Part shown: piece by piece, positions 63,109-64,000 of the stretch | How the letters are laid out: each line of letters opens with the position of its first letter | Position numbering within the stretch: the first letter of the stretch is position 1 | Assembly: GCA_017469625.1 (NCBI GenBank) | Contig: JAFUGA010000002.1 | Location: 20,365-84,364 of the forward strand | Length of the DNA stretch: 64,000 bases | Reading direction: 5' to 3' | Origin: Bacteroidales bacterium | GTDB lineage: Bacteria; Bacteroidota; Bacteroidia; Bacteroidales; P3 | Notes under the pieces: generated by a model | The model's database searches: none | What the model saw: only the letters and a program-made list of their open reading frames with translations | What the model was told of the DNA's origin: nothing | Translations under genes and position numbers: made by a program

Positions 63109-64000
63109 ATGAAAAGAACGATTACTTTGTTGATGGCTTTAATACTAAGCATCGGCGTTTGGGCGCAATCAACGCCTAATGTTGCTCCTTTGAATGAAGG
63201 ATTTGAACAGGGAATACCTGAAGAATGGACAACCATTCACGTTTCTGGCACATTACAAGGAAATGATGTTGTTTGGACAACAGTTGCTGGAGGTTACAAT
63301 AGCAGTTCCTATGCAGCACACCTTTATTACGCACAACCTTCAGGAGAAAATTATCTTATAACTCCACAATTGTTACCATCAGAAGGAAGCAATAATTTGA
63401 GTTTCTATCTTTATGCTGGAAACTATGCTTCAGACGGAACAACTACTACACTTACTGTAGAAGTTTCTACAACAGGTGTAGCAGCGACAGACTTTTCTAA
63501 CGTTGTTTATACAACAACTATGGAAACATTTACAGAATATACAGCAGTAAATGTAGATTTAAGTGCATACAATGGACAACAAATCTATGTAGCATTTCAC
63601 GTTGTAGACCAATATGGTTCAGAGGTATTCTTAGATGATGTATCTGGAGTAAATATTCTTCTTCCTGCATGTATAAGACCTCAAGATTTGACTTTCTCTA
63701 ACATTACCGAAACATCTGCTTCTTTGACTTGGACAGGTAATGCTACATCTTATGTTGTTAGTTACAAACCTTCTACTTCTGAAACTTGGACAGATGAAAC
63801 TGTAACTACAAACTCTTATTCTTTTACAAACTTAGACCATAGCACTGCTTATGAAGTGAAAGTTGTAGCCGATTGTGGTGAAGATGGAACTTCAGAAGTT
63901 GCTTCTGCAACATTTAAAACTCTTTGCCCAGAATTTTCTGATTTTCCTTACGTAGAAGATTTTGAATCTCTTTCAGAGAATGATTTTGGTTGCTGGATAA
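63109..64000 (+). CDS. Secreted adhesin-like protein (choice-of-anchor J and fibronectin III domains), 3' truncated by window end
   Basis: Frame open from ATG 63109 to the last base, at least 297 aa. Signal peptide MKRTITLLMALILSIGVWAQ. Residues ~30-180 look like a MAM-type/choice-of-anchor J domain (GFEQGIPEEWTTIHVSG, SSYAAHLYYAQPSGENYLIT, then FHVVDQYGSEVFLDDVSG). A fibronectin type III domain follows (RPQDLTFSNITETSASLTWT, LDHSTAYEVKVVADC), and a second anchor-J-like start (FPYVEDFESLSENDFGCW) at the end of the window. Domain style is that of large type IX-secreted cell-surface proteins of Bacteroidetes; a C-terminal sorting domain is expected beyond the window. Confidence 0.88.
   Translation, partial: MKRTITLLMALILSIGVWAQSTPNVAPLNEGFEQGIPEEWTTIHVSGTLQGNDVVWTTVAGGYNSSSYAAHLYYAQPSGENYLITPQLLPSEGSNNLSFYLYAGNYASDGTTTTLTVEVSTTGVAATDFSNVVYTTTMETFTEYTAVNVDLSAYNGQQIYVAFHVVDQYGSEVFLDDVSGVNILLPACIRPQDLTFSNITETSASLTWTGNATSYVVSYKPSTSETWTDETVTTNSYSFTNLDHSTAYEVKVVADCGEDGTSEVASATFKTLCPEFSDFPYVEDFESLSENDFGCWI

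Overview
The window is an A+T-rich, gene-dense chromosomal segment from a member of the Bacteroidota, most likely the order Bacteroidales. I infer this from three things. First, many genes are preceded by the Bacteroidetes-type promoter (TTTG, about 19-20 nt, then TAnnTTTG). Second, the segment encodes type IX secretion cargo, a GldB-like lipoprotein, DUF3109, DUF4294 and DUF4421 proteins, a FucP/GluP-type sugar permease and a Bacteroidetes-type 465-residue arginine decarboxylase homologue. Third, Shine-Dalgarno sequences are largely absent. Species cannot be named from the sequence alone. I saw no tRNA, rRNA, insertion sequence or CRISPR array.

Layout. 1-5.2 kb: a type III restriction-modification pair (mod is cut by the window start) and a small membrane protein. 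5.5-13.4 kb: an accessory-looking stretch with an AraC regulator divergent from a reductase broken by one stop codon, an orphan Bro-N protein, an acetyltransferase, a DUF4421 protein, a DUF819 permease, and a gene of unknown function divergent from an XRE regulator. 13.8-21.5 kb: a glycosyltransferase, aspA, the decarboxylase, an FKBP lipoprotein, rpsO and pnp. 21.5-22.8 kb: a 1.3-kb gene-free region holding two copies of a multi-hairpin element. 22.8-37.3 kb (minus strand): a RecD-like helicase with ApbE, purE with a kinase-deaminase fusion, a PPi-type phosphofructokinase with DUF3109, a glycosyltransferase, an OmpA-like/TPR lipoprotein, DUF58 with thioredoxin, and a heterodimeric ABC exporter. 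37.4-43.3 kb: TetR, two flavodoxin-like proteins, an ATPase, small regulators and gapA. 43.8-53.9 kb: a tiny lipoprotein, then a long minus-strand run tatA-tatC-protease-PASTA-T9SS cargo-rluD-gldB-LTA synthase-like-diacylglycerol kinase-SUI1. 54.3-60.4 kb (plus strand): sugar permease, clpX, DUF4294, NlpC/P60, porin-like protein and a Gate-domain permease. 60.7-64 kb: copper ATPase and the start of a large secreted adhesin.

Two noncoding systems stand out. (1) Eight intergenic arrays (56 units plus one solitary unit) are built on a strict 21-bp period. Each unit is a 9-bp block (usually AAAACAAAG or a variant) plus a 12-bp block from a small vocabulary, and both orientations occur in the same phase so that long hairpins can form. 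They often abut stop codons. (2) Downstream of pnp, two roughly 250-270-bp copies of a hairpin element keep their architecture and loop sequences while their stems differ with base pairing preserved. That is the expected signature of a structured RNA or of a stem-loop-dependent DNA element. Smaller points include a likely ATT start codon in the DUF58 gene coupled to trx, a perfect 20-bp palindrome against the aspA start, tandem operator-like sites before an ATPase, and a P-loop kinase/dCMP deaminase fusion whose domain order matches anti-phage dCTP deaminases.

The genes form compact operons with 1-bp (TAATG) or 4-bp (ATGA) stop/start overlaps. Promoter, operator and RNA calls come from reading the sequence by eye; protein calls rest on recognised motifs, without database searches.
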